From positions 124,001-188,000 of the forward strand of contig NZ_JAASQS010000005.1 of NCBI RefSeq assembly GCF_011762045.1: a stretch of 64,000 nucleotides of DNA, written 5' to 3'. The number at the start of each line of letters is the position of its first letter. The stretch's first letter is position 1. This document shows, piece by piece, positions 27,775-36,348 of the stretch. This stretch comes from Rhizomicrobium electricum (lineage in GTDB: Bacteria; Pseudomonadota; Alphaproteobacteria; Micropepsales; Micropepsaceae). The notes under the pieces were generated by a model. It had not been told where the DNA came from. It worked only from the letters and a program-made list of their open reading frames with translations, and did no database searches. The translations under genes were made by a program, and so were the position numbers.

Positions 27775-28308
27775 ATGGATGGAAAAATGAACAGCAAAGG
27801 TCCGCCGCGCGATCCCAGCTTCGATCCGCAGATCGTTCCGGAACACCGCGATCCCCTGGGCGAGGTCTTCGACGATCCGGAAGCGGCGGCCGCCGAACAG
27901 CGCCGTGCGCGGGTCCCCGACGAGCGGCTCGAAGACGATCTCGATACACCGATGTCGGGCACGGAGCCACCGGGCCGCGATGTGGACGAGGAGATGTCAG
28001 CTCGCCGCTTCGCGCAGCACCCCGCGGAGGAAGAACGCGATGCGCCATTGCTGGCGCCGGAACATGCCGATCCGCTGCGGGCGCAGTGGGATTCCATCCA
28101 GACGGCGCTCGTCGACGAGCCGCGGCGGGCAGTGGAAGATGCCGACCATCTGGTGGCACAAGCGATGGCGCGGCTGGCCGATACCTTTGCGCAGGAGCGC
28201 GCCAATCTCGAACAGCAATGGGGCCGCGGCCGGGAAGCGTCCACGGAAGACCTGCGGCAGGCACTCAGGCGCTACCGCGCGTTCTTCCAGCGGCTGCTGT
28301 CGGTGTAG
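27775..28308 (+). CDS. Soluble paralogue of the preceding gene, unknown function
   Basis: A 177-residue acidic protein with no signal or membrane helix. Residues 1-95 are charged, Pro/Asp/Glu-rich and likely disordered, with the repeated phrase PEHRDPLGE...PEHADPLRA. Residues ~100-177 repeat the domain of the upstream protein: WDSIQTALVDEPRRAVEDADHLVAQAMARL...STEDLRQALRRYRAFFQRLL. It starts at ATG 27775 after AAGGAG, 11 bases after the upstream stop, so both are on one message under the EcfG-type promoter. Sequence upstream of the ATG in the same frame is not real coding. A partner, decoy or cytoplasmic form of the membrane protein is plausible. Confidence 0.72.
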   Translation: MDGKMNSKGPPRDPSFDPQIVPEHRDPLGEVFDDPEAAAAEQRRARVPDERLEDDLDTPMSGTEPPGRDVDEEMSARRFAQHPAEEERDAPLLAPEHADPLRAQWDSIQTALVDEPRRAVEDADHLVAQAMARLADTFAQERANLEQQWGRGREASTEDLRQALRRYRAFFQRLLSV

Positions 28309-28329
28309 CTTTTTCCGGCGCACTTCGTA

Positions 28330-28356
28330 GCCGAAAACCGGTGCCCGCTTTTCGGC
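28330..28356. repeat. Dispersed palindromic repeat or terminator
   Basis: GCCGAAAA and TTTTCGGC flank an 11-base loop (CCGGTGCCCGC). The phrase CCGAAAACCGGTgCCC...TTTTCGGC is a common dispersed intergenic repeat in Alphaproteobacteria. Placed between convergent genes, it may also end transcription. Confidence 0.6.
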
Positions 28357-28363
28357 GAAGCGC

Positions 28364-28993
28364 TTATTTCGTCCCGAACATGCGGTCGCCGGCATCGCCG
28401 AGACCGGGAACGATGTAGCCGTGATCGTTGAGATGGTCGTCGATCGCGGCGGTCCAGATGTGGACGTCGGGATGGGCCTCGTGGAACTTCTTGAGACCCT
28501 CGGGCGCCGCCAACAGGCACATCAGGCGGAGATTGTTCACGCCCCGGTCCTTCAGCATGTCGACGGCGGCGATGGACGAATTGCCGGTCGCCAGCATCGG
28601 GTCCATCACGATCACCAAGCGGTCGGCGATGTCTTCCGGCGCCTTGAAATAGTATTCGATGCTCTTCAGCGTCTGCGGATCGCGATAAAGGCCGATGAAC
28701 GCGACGCGGGCCGACGGCACCAGATTCAGCATCCCTTCCAGGAACGCCATGCCGGCGCGCAGGATCGGCGCGAACACCAGCTTCTTGCCCTCGATCTCCG
28801 GTGCCTTCATCGGCGCCAGCGGGGTTTCAATGTCGATCAGCGTGGTCGGCAGCTCGCGCGTAATCTCGTAGCACAACAGCATGCCGATCTCGTTGAGCAG
28901 TTCGCGGAACTGCTTCGTAGACGTTCCCTTTTTCCGCATAATGGTGAGCTTGTGCTGAACCAGCGGATGATCGACCAGCGTGACGCCGTCCAT
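28364..28993 (-). CDS. upp: Uracil phosphoribosyltransferase
   Basis: A 209-residue enzyme that joins uracil and PRPP to make UMP. The start [20 protein letters not shown], the tetramer motif [14 protein letters not shown], the PRPP loop [19 protein letters not shown], and the uracil-binding end [18 protein letters not shown] are canonical. Length equals that of E. coli Upp. The open frame extends upstream to 29194, but only ATG 28993 fits the family. It stands alone and would recycle uracil released by nucleoside breakdown, complementing the salvage operon at 8.5-13.8 kb. Confidence 0.95.
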   Translation of the reverse strand: MDGVTLVDHPLVQHKLTIMRKKGTSTKQFRELLNEIGMLLCYEITRELPTTLIDIETPLAPMKAPEIEGKKLVFAPILRAGMAFLEGMLNLVPSARVAFIGLYRDPQTLKSIEYYFKAPEDIADRLVIVMDPMLATGNSSIAAVDMLKDRGVNNLRLMCLLAAPEGLKKFHEAHPDVHIWTAAIDDHLNDHGYIVPGLGDAGDRMFGTK

Positions 28994-29179
28994 TTCGTGA
29001 GACTCCCGAGCCTGCCTTTGAGTTAGGATGTGTCGCGTCACGACGCAAGGCGCCCATCGGACGCGGAAACACACCAAGATGTGGAAATCCGGCCATCTTA
29101 CGCGCGCGTGTCCGATCTGCCCGGAAAAGCCGCGGAATCCGGCTCGCCGCAGTTCGTTGGCGGTGCTAAGCTGGACGCC

Positions 29180-29193
29180 TGTTACCGGTAACA
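29180..29193. promoter_or_regulatory. LacI-type operator palindrome upstream of the Gfo/Idh/MocA pair
   Basis: TGTTACCGGTAACA is a perfect 14-base palindrome ending 28 bases before the first start codon. It resembles operators of LacI-family sugar regulators such as those of Caulobacter. Confidence 0.65.
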
Positions 29194-29221
29194 CAACCCA
29201 TCCGGCATGAGAGGGAAGCCC

Positions 29222-30394
29222 ATGTTCGATTCGGTCAATCGTCGCAATGTCTTGATGAGCGCCGGCACGGCCGGCGTGCTCTCAGCCCTGCCCGCCCCCG
29301 CCTTGGCCCAGGGCGCACCCGGCATCGGCGCCGAAACCGCCCCCGCCGGATTCGATCCCGCCCCCTTCGCCAAGCAATCGATCAAGTTCGCCGTGATCGG
29401 CCTCGATCACTACCACATCATGGGCATGACGGCGGCCGTGCAGCGCGGCGGCGGCAAACTGGTGAAGTTCTACACCACCGATCCCAAACAGATCGCCGAT
29501 TTCCGCGCCAAGTTCGGCGACATCAAGCTCGCCAAAAGCGAAGACGAGATCCTCAACGACAAATCGATCAAGCTGGTCTGCGGCGCACCCATTCCCGATC
29601 AGCGCGCGCCGCTCGGCATCCGGGTGATGAAAGCGGACAAGGACTATCTCTCCGACAAGCCGGCAATCACCACGCTCGAGCAGCTTGCCGAGGTGCGCAA
29701 GACCGTCGCCGAGACCAAGAAGAAGTTCGCCATCATGTATTCCGAGCGGCTGGAAGTGAAAGCCGCCATCCAGGTCGGTTATCTGATCGACCAGGGCGCC
29801 ATCGGCAAGGTGATCCAGACCGTCAATCTCGCCCCGCACCGCATCGGCAATGTCGATGCCGGCGGACGGCCGGAATGGTTCTGGCACAAGCACCGCTACG
29901 GCGGCATTCTCACCGACATCGGCTCGCACCAGATCGAGCAGTTTCTCTATTACACCAAATCGACCAGCGCCCATGTGGTCGCCTCGCAGGCGGGCAATGT
30001 CGCCCATCCGCAATATCCCGAATTCGAGGATTTCGGCGACATGGTTGCGGTCGGCAACGGCGGCACCGGCTATATCCGCGTCGACTGGTTCACGCCCGAC
30101 GGACTGCCGACCTGGGGCGACGGGCGGTTGTTCCTGCTCGGCACCGAGGGTTATATCGAACTGCGCAAGTACTACGACGTATCCGGACGGCCCGGCGGCA
30201 ATCACCTGTTCATCGCCGACAAGAAAGGCGTGCGCTACATCGACTGCAACAACGTCGTGCTGCCGTTCGGACCGTTGTTCGTGCGCGACATTATCGACCG
30301 CACCGAGAAGGCGCAGAACCAGGACGAAGCGCTGCTCACCGCCGAACTGGTGCTCACCGCACAAAAGAACGCCACCAAACCCGTTATCACATAA
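29222..30394 (+). CDS. Tat-exported Gfo/Idh/MocA-family oxidoreductase
   Basis: A 390-residue protein. The N-terminus [25 protein letters not shown] is a twin-arginine signal, so the protein would be exported already folded with its nucleotide. The Rossmann fold starts at [16 protein letters not shown], and the usual EKP lysine motif appears as [12 protein letters not shown]. The C-terminal alpha/beta domain contains [18 protein letters not shown], typical of the family. Such enzymes oxidise or reduce sugars or cyclitols, some hydrolyse glycosides by an NAD-dependent route. The ATG 29222 has a GAGAGGGAAG site. The second family member follows after 12 bases. The substrate is unknown. Confidence 0.85.
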   Translation: MFDSVNRRNVLMSAGTAGVLSALPAPALAQGAPGIGAETAPAGFDPAPFAKQSIKFAVIGLDHYHIMGMTAAVQRGGGKLVKFYTTDPKQIADFRAKFGDIKLAKSEDEILNDKSIKLVCGAPIPDQRAPLGIRVMKADKDYLSDKPAITTLEQLAEVRKTVAETKKKFAIMYSERLEVKAAIQVGYLIDQGAIGKVIQTVNLAPHRIGNVDAGGRPEWFWHKHRYGGILTDIGSHQIEQFLYYTKSTSAHVVASQAGNVAHPQYPEFEDFGDMVAVGNGGTGYIRVDWFTPDGLPTWGDGRLFLLGTEGYIELRKYYDVSGRPGGNHLFIADKKGVRYIDCNNVVLPFGPLFVRDIIDRTEKAQNQDEALLTAELVLTAQKNATKPVIT

Positions 30395-30406
30395 GGACGA
30401 AGCGTC

Positions 30407-31768
30407 ATGACACCTTCACGCCGCTCCCTTCTCAAATCGGGCCTCAGTCTTGTGGCCGTTTCGGCCTTCCCCGCCATCGTTCCGCAATCCGCGTTCGGCG
30501 CCAACGACCGCATTAATATCGGCGCCATCGGCATCGGACGCATCAGCCGCGTCCACGACATGAAGGAGGTGTTCAAGATCGCCGACGCGCGCATCACGGC
30601 GGTGTGCGATGTCGACTCCAAACGCCTTGCGCTCGGCAAGCAGTTCGTCGACGAAACCTACACGACGAAATTCGGCAGGCCGTGGACCTCCACCCTCACC
30701 TACGCCAACTATCACGACCTGCTTGCCGACAAGGATATCGACGGCGTCATGATTTCGACGCCGGATCACCAGCACGCCATCCTGGCAGTCCATGCGGTGC
30801 GCGCCGGCAAGGACGTCTATCTGCAGAAGCCCGCCTCGCTCACCATCGCCGAAGGCCGCGTCATGGCCGATGAAGTGAAGAAGAGCGGCCGCGTGTTCCA
30901 GGTCGGCAGCCAGCAGCGATCCGACGAACCCTGGCCGCAGTTCCGGCGCGCCTGCGAACTCGTACGCAACGGGCGCATCGGCGAACTGAAACATATCGAA
31001 GTCGGCCTGCCCGGCGATCCCGCCGGACCCGAGGCGCCCGAACAGCCGGTGCCCGCGAACCTCAATTACGACGCCTGGCTCGGTTCGACGCCGAAGGCCT
31101 ACTACACCGAAACGCGGGTGCATCCGCAGAACGACTTCGGCCGTCCGGGCTGGCTGCGCTGCGAGCAGTTCGGCTCCGGCATGATCACCGGCTGGGGCGC
31201 GCACCATATCGACACCGCCCACTGGGGCATGGATATGGAGCGCTCCGGTCCGGTGGAGGTCTGGGGCGAAGCGGAATTCCCAAAATCCGGGTTATGGAAC
31301 GTACACGGAAAATTCCTCACCCACGCCCGCTACGCCAACGGCGTGACCATGGACATCTCCGGCGACTTCCCCAACGGGGTCAAATTCATCGGCACCAAGG
31401 GCTGGATTTTCGTGGCGCGCACCGGCGAAGGCGTCTCGCCGACCGATCCCAAAGCGACCACCAGCGCCATGCCGCTCCAGGCTTCCGACGAGAAGATACT
31501 CGACGGCCTCATCGGCCCGAACGAAATCCAGCTTTACGCCTCGGTCGAGCAGCACCTGGATTGGATCAAGGCGATGCGGACGCGAGGCCCGCATGCAACC
31601 GACGCCGAAATCGCCCATCGCGCCTGCTCCACATGCCTCGTCCACTGGATTGCCATGCATCTCAAGCGGCCGTTGCATTGGGACCCCGTGACCGAACGCT
31701 TTCAGAACGACGCCGAAGCCAACGCGATGCTGAGCCGTCCGCAGCGCGCGCCCTACACGTTCGGCTAG
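30407..31768 (+). CDS. Tat-exported Gfo/Idh/MocA-family oxidoreductase, larger type
   Basis: A 453-residue protein with a twin-arginine signal (PSRRSLLKSGLSLVAVSAFPAIVPQSAFG), a Rossmann start INIGAIGIGRISRVHD, and the family motif as DVYLQKPASLTIAEGR, where the usual E of EKP is Q but the Lys is kept. The segment GRVFQVGSQQRSDEPWPQFRRA is typical of the secreted group common in Bacteroidetes and Planctomycetes. It is paired with the upstream paralogue and likely shares its operator. It may act on a glycan-derived sugar in the periplasm. Confidence 0.85.
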   Translation: MTPSRRSLLKSGLSLVAVSAFPAIVPQSAFGANDRINIGAIGIGRISRVHDMKEVFKIADARITAVCDVDSKRLALGKQFVDETYTTKFGRPWTSTLTYANYHDLLADKDIDGVMISTPDHQHAILAVHAVRAGKDVYLQKPASLTIAEGRVMADEVKKSGRVFQVGSQQRSDEPWPQFRRACELVRNGRIGELKHIEVGLPGDPAGPEAPEQPVPANLNYDAWLGSTPKAYYTETRVHPQNDFGRPGWLRCEQFGSGMITGWGAHHIDTAHWGMDMERSGPVEVWGEAEFPKSGLWNVHGKFLTHARYANGVTMDISGDFPNGVKFIGTKGWIFVARTGEGVSPTDPKATTSAMPLQASDEKILDGLIGPNEIQLYASVEQHLDWIKAMRTRGPHATDAEIAHRACSTCLVHWIAMHLKRPLHWDPVTERFQNDAEANAMLSRPQRAPYTFG

Positions 31769-31835
31769 TCGCCGTCGAGCCTGCACGTTCGACGTTATAC
31801 GTAGTTTCCACAAGCGCCCCGTCCGGTGCCAAATC

Positions 31836-33635
31836 ATGGGCGGGGCGTTCGGCTTTCTTAACCGGCGTGTGCTCTCTTTCCTGGTCCACCGGCGATGGAG
31901 CGCGCCTCTGAACGAGTTCATTACTGCCCGCGCAATGCTGGATGCCCAAGGCGCCATCCTCGAGGGCATGGCGAACGGCGCCGACTTGCGTGAAATCGCG
32001 AAAGGGATCGCACTACTGGCCGAGAAGCTGGTCCCTCCGGCGTTGTGCGCCATCACCTTGGTGCAGCCCGACCGGCTAGGGCTGAAGCCGCTGGCGGCTC
32101 CGAGCCTCAACCACCATTACTTCTCCACCCTCGAAGAGATCGAAGTCGGGCCCACCAGCGGTTCGACCGGTACTGCCGCCTGGCGGCGAGCACCCGTGCT
32201 GGTGTCCGACACCACAACCGACCCGCTATGGCGGAACCTGCAGAGCTTCGCCGACGCCTGCGGCATCCGCTCGAGCTGGGCGCTGCCGATCCTTCATACC
32301 GACGGTACCGTGCTCGGCGTACTGACGCTCTACTATCGCGATCCGCACGAACCGGGCGACTGGGATTGGAGCGCACTCAATTCCTGCATCATGCTGATCC
32401 GTCTGGCGCTGTCGCAGGAACGCCGAACCCACGAATTGACGGCGAGCGAAGCCCGCTGGCGCATCGGCGTGGAAGCGACCGGCATCGGCAATTTCGACTC
32501 CGATTTTGCGACCGGTGTCGATCACTGGTCGCCGAAGATGCGCCAGATCCTGGGTGTCGGCGACGACGTGCACCCCAGCATCGAAACGCTCATCGGCCTC
32601 ATCCACCCGGACGACCGGCCCGCATTCCTGGAGCGCTACCCCAAGCAACCCGTCCGGCGGCCGGACCGCCCCTGGCAGTTCGAGTTCCGCATCGTGCGCG
32701 CCAACGACGGCGAAGTGCGCACCATCCTCACCACCGGCGCCGTGTTCGCGGACGATAGCGGTCAGCTCCGGCATGCGGTGGGCACGATCTACGACATCAC
32801 CGATCAGCGCCAGCACGAAGAGCAGCTCATAAAGGCCAAAGCCGAGGCCGAAGCCGCCAATCGCGCCAAAAGCCGGTTCCTCGCTTCGATGAGCCACGAG
32901 TTGCGCACGCCGCTCAATGCCATCATCGGGTTCTCCGATCTCGTCCGCAATCGCGTGTTCGGACCGATGACGCCGACGCGCTACGAGAGCTATATCGAAG
33001 ACATCCACCAGAGCGGCACGCATCTGTTGAGCCTCATCAACGACGTGCTCGACATGGCCAAGATCGAGGCCCAGAAGTTCGAACTCGTCCGCTCCGTATT
33101 CCCGATCGAGCAACTCGCCGAGAGCGCGATGCTGCTGGTACGCCCGCAGGCGCTCGCCAAGGGGCTCGATCTCGTCGACGACATCGCCGATGCCGACCTG
33201 TTGCTCGATGCCGACGAGCGGGCGATGCGGCAGGTGCTGGTCAACCTCTTGTCCAATGCCGTGAAGTTCACTGCGCCCGGCGGCAGCGTGCGCCTGTTCG
33301 CCGAACCGGCAAAAGACGGCGGTCTCGCCATCGGGGTCGAAGACAACGGCGCCGGTATGGACGCAGACGGCATCGCTACGGCGCTCGAACCGTTCGGCCA
33401 GATTCAGCGCGACGTCACCGCGGAGCGCACCGGGACCGGTCTCGGCCTGCCGTTGGCCAAAGCGATGATCGAACATCACGGCGCCAGCTTCCATATCGAA
33501 AGCGAACTCGGCATCGGCACGCGCATCTGGGCCGAATTTCCGCCGAATGCGGTGCACGCGCCGCCGCGGGACGACGACCTCACCACCACGCCTTCAACGC
33601 GACGCCGCGAACGGCTTCGGCAGATGAAAGGATGA
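31836..33635 (+). CDS. Cytoplasmic hybrid-sensor histidine kinase (GAF-PAS-HisKA-HATPase)
   Basis: A 599-residue soluble sensor kinase. Residues ~25-190 form a GAF domain (GPTSGSTGTAAWRRAPVLVSDTTTDPLWRNLQSFADACGIRSSWALPI), ~195-325 a PAS domain with PAC ending VGTIYDITDQRQHEEQL, then HisKA with SHELRTPLNAIIGFSDL (phospho-acceptor His near residue 353), and the ATPase domain with NLLSNAVKFT, DNGAGMD and GTGLGLPLAKAM. There is no receiver domain. The first residues are uncertain and a later start is possible. A second kinase gene begins one base after the stop, so the two are co-expressed. No response regulator is next to them. Confidence 0.88.
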   Translation: MGGAFGFLNRRVLSFLVHRRWSAPLNEFITARAMLDAQGAILEGMANGADLREIAKGIALLAEKLVPPALCAITLVQPDRLGLKPLAAPSLNHHYFSTLEEIEVGPTSGSTGTAAWRRAPVLVSDTTTDPLWRNLQSFADACGIRSSWALPILHTDGTVLGVLTLYYRDPHEPGDWDWSALNSCIMLIRLALSQERRTHELTASEARWRIGVEATGIGNFDSDFATGVDHWSPKMRQILGVGDDVHPSIETLIGLIHPDDRPAFLERYPKQPVRRPDRPWQFEFRIVRANDGEVRTILTTGAVFADDSGQLRHAVGTIYDITDQRQHEEQLIKAKAEAEAANRAKSRFLASMSHELRTPLNAIIGFSDLVRNRVFGPMTPTRYESYIEDIHQSGTHLLSLINDVLDMAKIEAQKFELVRSVFPIEQLAESAMLLVRPQALAKGLDLVDDIADADLLLDADERAMRQVLVNLLSNAVKFTAPGGSVRLFAEPAKDGGLAIGVEDNGAGMDADGIATALEPFGQIQRDVTAERTGTGLGLPLAKAMIEHHGASFHIESELGIGTRIWAEFPPNAVHAPPRDDDLTTTPSTRRRERLRQMKG

Positions 33636-33636
33636 C

Positions 33637-35310
33637 GTGGCGATGGCTCGTTCCGGCACCCGTTTCCGCTTTCAACTGATCCACATCTGCTTCGCAGCGG
33701 CGTTCGCCGTTGTCATGATCGCGATCGTCATCATCACGGGCCTCAGCGCGCATCGCCAGGACGCGCAATCTCTTGCCACGCAGCGGATCGTCGCCGGATA
33801 CGACGCGGAGGACGCCTATCTGTACCTGCGCGGCCAAGTCCGTCTGATGGTCTATTGGCAAGACTCGTTCGTGAACATCGTCAAGAAGTGGGACCAGAAG
33901 TGGGTCACCTACCAATTCGACACCTATGAAGAGTCGATGGGCAACCGCTATACGGCGCTGATCGGACCCAACCGGGAAATCCGCTTCCTGCATGCGCCGC
34001 ATGGCGAAACGACGCTCAACCCCGAGTATTTCCGGCACGCGAGCGGGCTCAATGCCCTGCTCGATAAAGTCAGCAAATCCGGCGTGCGGCAGCCGCCGGA
34101 GATGGCCAACGGCGTGATCGTGTCCGGCGGAAAGCCGTACTTCGCCGTCGCAGCGCCGGTGACCCCGGAAGAAAAAGCCGATCTGCCGGCGGCAAACCGG
34201 ACGCCGTTCTACGCGATCTTCCTCAATCCGGTGGAGGTCGAGAAGTTCGCCGATCTCTCTACCGGTTTCTCCGCCACCTCCGCTTTCGTCACGCTGGATG
34301 GCAACCAGTCCGACGGCTACCAACAGTTCGCCCTGACCGACGCAAGCGGCAAACCCGTGGCGTGGCTCAAGTGGAAACCGCATTTGCCCGGCAGCGATTT
34401 CATGCGCCAAGTGACGATCCCGCTAGGCATCGTGCTGTTCGTGTTCGTGCTGACCCAATTGATCGTGGCCGGACGCTGGCTGGCGCTGCAGCGCAACGCC
34501 ATGCAGGCCCAGGCCGAAGCGCGCGCCGCCCACGAGCAAAGCCGCCTGAAGTCCGTCTTTCTCGGCACCATCAGTCACGAACTGCGCACGCCGCTCAACG
34601 CCATCATCGGCTATGCCGACACGCTGAGCTGCCAGATCTTCGGGCCGCTCGGCTCGCCGCGCAACGGCGAGTATGTCCGCGACATCCGCAGCGCCGGTCG
34701 CGCCCTGCTCAAGACGGTCAACGACCTGATCGAGATCGCCCGCATCGAGGCGGGCGACAAGGGCGCCGACGAAAAGCCGTTCGATGTGGCCGACGTCGCC
34801 CGCAAGGCAATCCATTCGCTGCATGAGCGCATCCAGGAAAAATCGTTGCGGGTGTCTCTCGTCCGCACCGATCGGGCAGCCATCTGCCGGGGTTCCCCGA
34901 CCAGTCTTGCCCAGGCGATCGAGCGCATCCTGTCCAACGCCGTGCGCCATTCGCCGAATGGCGGTCCGATCACCATCGACATCACCGCCCGCAAGTCCAA
35001 CATCGTCATCGAAATCCAGGATCGCGGCGAAGGCATTCCGCCCGAACGCCTGGAGGATTTGAAACGGCCTTTCGGCCATCCCGACAATCATCTGATCGCC
35101 GTGGGCAAAGGCTTGGCGTTCGGCATTCCGATTGCAAAGGGTCTGATCGAACTGATGGGCGGCACGTTCGAAATCGAGAGTACGCCCGGCGCGGGCACCA
35201 CGGTGCGCATGATCCTGCCTGCGGCAGATGACGCAGCGCTATCGCCGCCGACGCAGAATGTCAGCGTGCAGGAGAGTATCCGCGAACGCGCCGCCGGAAA
35301 TTCCCGGTAG
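33637..35310 (+). CDS. Membrane sensor histidine kinase with CHASE4-type sensor
   Basis: A 557-residue kinase. Membrane helix 1 is at residues ~13-35. A periplasmic CHASE4-like domain follows, with LRGQVRLMVYWQDSFVNIVKKWDQKWVTYQFDTYEE. Helix 2 is near 262-284 (VTIPLGIVLFVFVLTQLIVAG), then HisKA (TISHELRTPLNAIIGYAD, His near residue 314) and HATPase (RILSNAVRHSPNG, DRGEGIPPERLEDL, GKGLAFGIPIAKGL). The GTG at 33637 lies a good distance after AAAGGA; ATG 33643 is an alternative. It overlaps the expression unit of the GAF-PAS kinase; the two H-boxes are very similar, suggesting that they may feed a common regulator. Confidence 0.9.
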   Translation: MAMARSGTRFRFQLIHICFAAAFAVVMIAIVIITGLSAHRQDAQSLATQRIVAGYDAEDAYLYLRGQVRLMVYWQDSFVNIVKKWDQKWVTYQFDTYEESMGNRYTALIGPNREIRFLHAPHGETTLNPEYFRHASGLNALLDKVSKSGVRQPPEMANGVIVSGGKPYFAVAAPVTPEEKADLPAANRTPFYAIFLNPVEVEKFADLSTGFSATSAFVTLDGNQSDGYQQFALTDASGKPVAWLKWKPHLPGSDFMRQVTIPLGIVLFVFVLTQLIVAGRWLALQRNAMQAQAEARAAHEQSRLKSVFLGTISHELRTPLNAIIGYADTLSCQIFGPLGSPRNGEYVRDIRSAGRALLKTVNDLIEIARIEAGDKGADEKPFDVADVARKAIHSLHERIQEKSLRVSLVRTDRAAICRGSPTSLAQAIERILSNAVRHSPNGGPITIDITARKSNIVIEIQDRGEGIPPERLEDLKRPFGHPDNHLIAVGKGLAFGIPIAKGLIELMGGTFEIESTPGAGTTVRMILPAADDAALSPPTQNVSVQESIRERAAGNSR

Positions 35311-35322
35311 CAAACCGTCCGT

Positions 35323-36108
35323 CTACGGAGCGGGCGCGAAAATATTCAGCGACACCAGCCCGCGTTCGGCTTCGCACAGCGCCGCATCGGGCGCCGGCTT
35401 CTTCAGCGCCTTGAACTCGGCCTGCGCCTTCTTGAGATCGCGCTGATACGCCGTGGTCGCCCGCACCGACGTCATGGTGACGGTGGCCGACAAGCGTCCC
35501 GCCTCGACGGCGCTGGAATTGTGCGCGCCGCAGACGATCCGGCTCTCGCCGTAAGCCCTGCCCCGCGCCATGATCTGCGACGCGCGACCGGGGGCCACGT
35601 CGGCCAGCACCAGAGCCCAGGTCCAGCCGCCCGTGGTGTGGCCGCTGGGATAATCATAGCTGTCCGCCAGTTCCTTCGCCGGCTGGCAGATTTCCCCGGC
35701 GTCGATCAGGAAGGGGCGCGAGCGCTTGTTCGCTTTTTTGGCGATATTGGTTTCGCGCTGGGTGTCGTCGCCTGCCTTGTGGACCAGAGCGAGAATGCGC
35801 GGCACATCCTTGGGCGTCACCGTGGCGCCGAGAGCGCAGGAAAATCCGGCCAGCATGTCGGCGTCTTTCCAGCTTACGTCCTTGGTCGCCATCTCCCACC
35901 GCGGCGAACCGGCGTAGCGGCGGGTCGCCTTGAAGATCGCGCGGTCGGCGTCGTAGCGCGCGTCACCCGCAACCGGTCCGGCGGGCAGCACCGACATGAT
36001 GTCGACCGTGCCGGGCTTCAGATATCCCTTGTGCGCCGGAACGTCCTGCGCAACCGCCAACCCCGCCAGCATGATGCCGGCCGCCAACCCTGCAGTGATC
36101 GTCCGCAT
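35323..36108 (-). CDS. Class A non-specific acid phosphatase (PAP2 superfamily)
   Basis: A 261-residue secreted enzyme with signal peptide (ITAGLAAGIMLAGLAVAQ). The three-part phosphatase signature is partly standard: KKANKRSRP (K-x6-RP), YPSGHTTGG (PSGH) and SRIVCGAHNSSAVEAG. In the last motif the Asp expected four residues after His (SRx5Hx3D) is Ala, although the nucleophile His is kept. PhoN/PhoC-like enzymes release phosphate from organic esters in the periplasm. The altered third motif could change activity, or be a lineage variant. Convergent with the second kinase gene, which ends 12 bases away. Confidence 0.85.
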   Translation of the reverse strand: MRTITAGLAAGIMLAGLAVAQDVPAHKGYLKPGTVDIMSVLPAGPVAGDARYDADRAIFKATRRYAGSPRWEMATKDVSWKDADMLAGFSCALGATVTPKDVPRILALVHKAGDDTQRETNIAKKANKRSRPFLIDAGEICQPAKELADSYDYPSGHTTGGWTWALVLADVAPGRASQIMARGRAYGESRIVCGAHNSSAVEAGRLSATVTMTSVRATTAYQRDLKKAQAEFKALKKPAPDAALCEAERGLVSLNIFAPAP

Positions 36109-36280
36109 CCGAATCCTCCCGAAACCTATCGCAGCCGGAATATCCCCGATCCCTGCCAGGGCTCAAGATTTGTGATGCCACTCTGGAACGGATCCAAAGA
36201 AATTACGGCAAGATTGCGGCTACACATAAGGGCAGCCAAATCGCCTGCAGAGGGTGCGGAGGATGGAAGCAGCACGCCTG

Positions 36281-36303
36281 AAAAGCCCTTGGAACGGGCT
36301 TTT
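36281..36303 (+). terminator. Terminator-like hairpin upstream of the cysteine-repeat protein
   Basis: AAAAGCCC-TTGGAAC-GGGCTTTT forms an eight-base stem ending in a T-run. No known gene lies upstream on this strand (36109-36280), so it may end a small RNA, or act as an attenuator; it overlaps the -35 region of a promoter. Confidence 0.5.
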
Positions 36304-36316
36304 ATTGGGCTATACT
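36289..36316 (+). promoter_or_regulatory. Sigma-70-like promoter
   Basis: TTGGAA (36289-36294), 16 bases, TATACT (36311-36316). It lies 33 bases before the ATG of the next gene. A GGGGGAG ribosome site follows at 36338-36344. Confidence 0.5.
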
Positions 36317-36348
36317 ATCATATCAATCATGTAATTAGGGGGAGTCTC

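Noticed and set aside
28994-29194. Upstream extension of upp
   Set aside because: Upp proteins start at the MDGV-like position and the added residues are not family-like.
35521-36348. Long in-frame extension of the cysteine-repeat gene
   Set aside because: It is antisense to the acid phosphatase and crosses a terminator and promoter; the signal peptide at 36349 fixes the real start.
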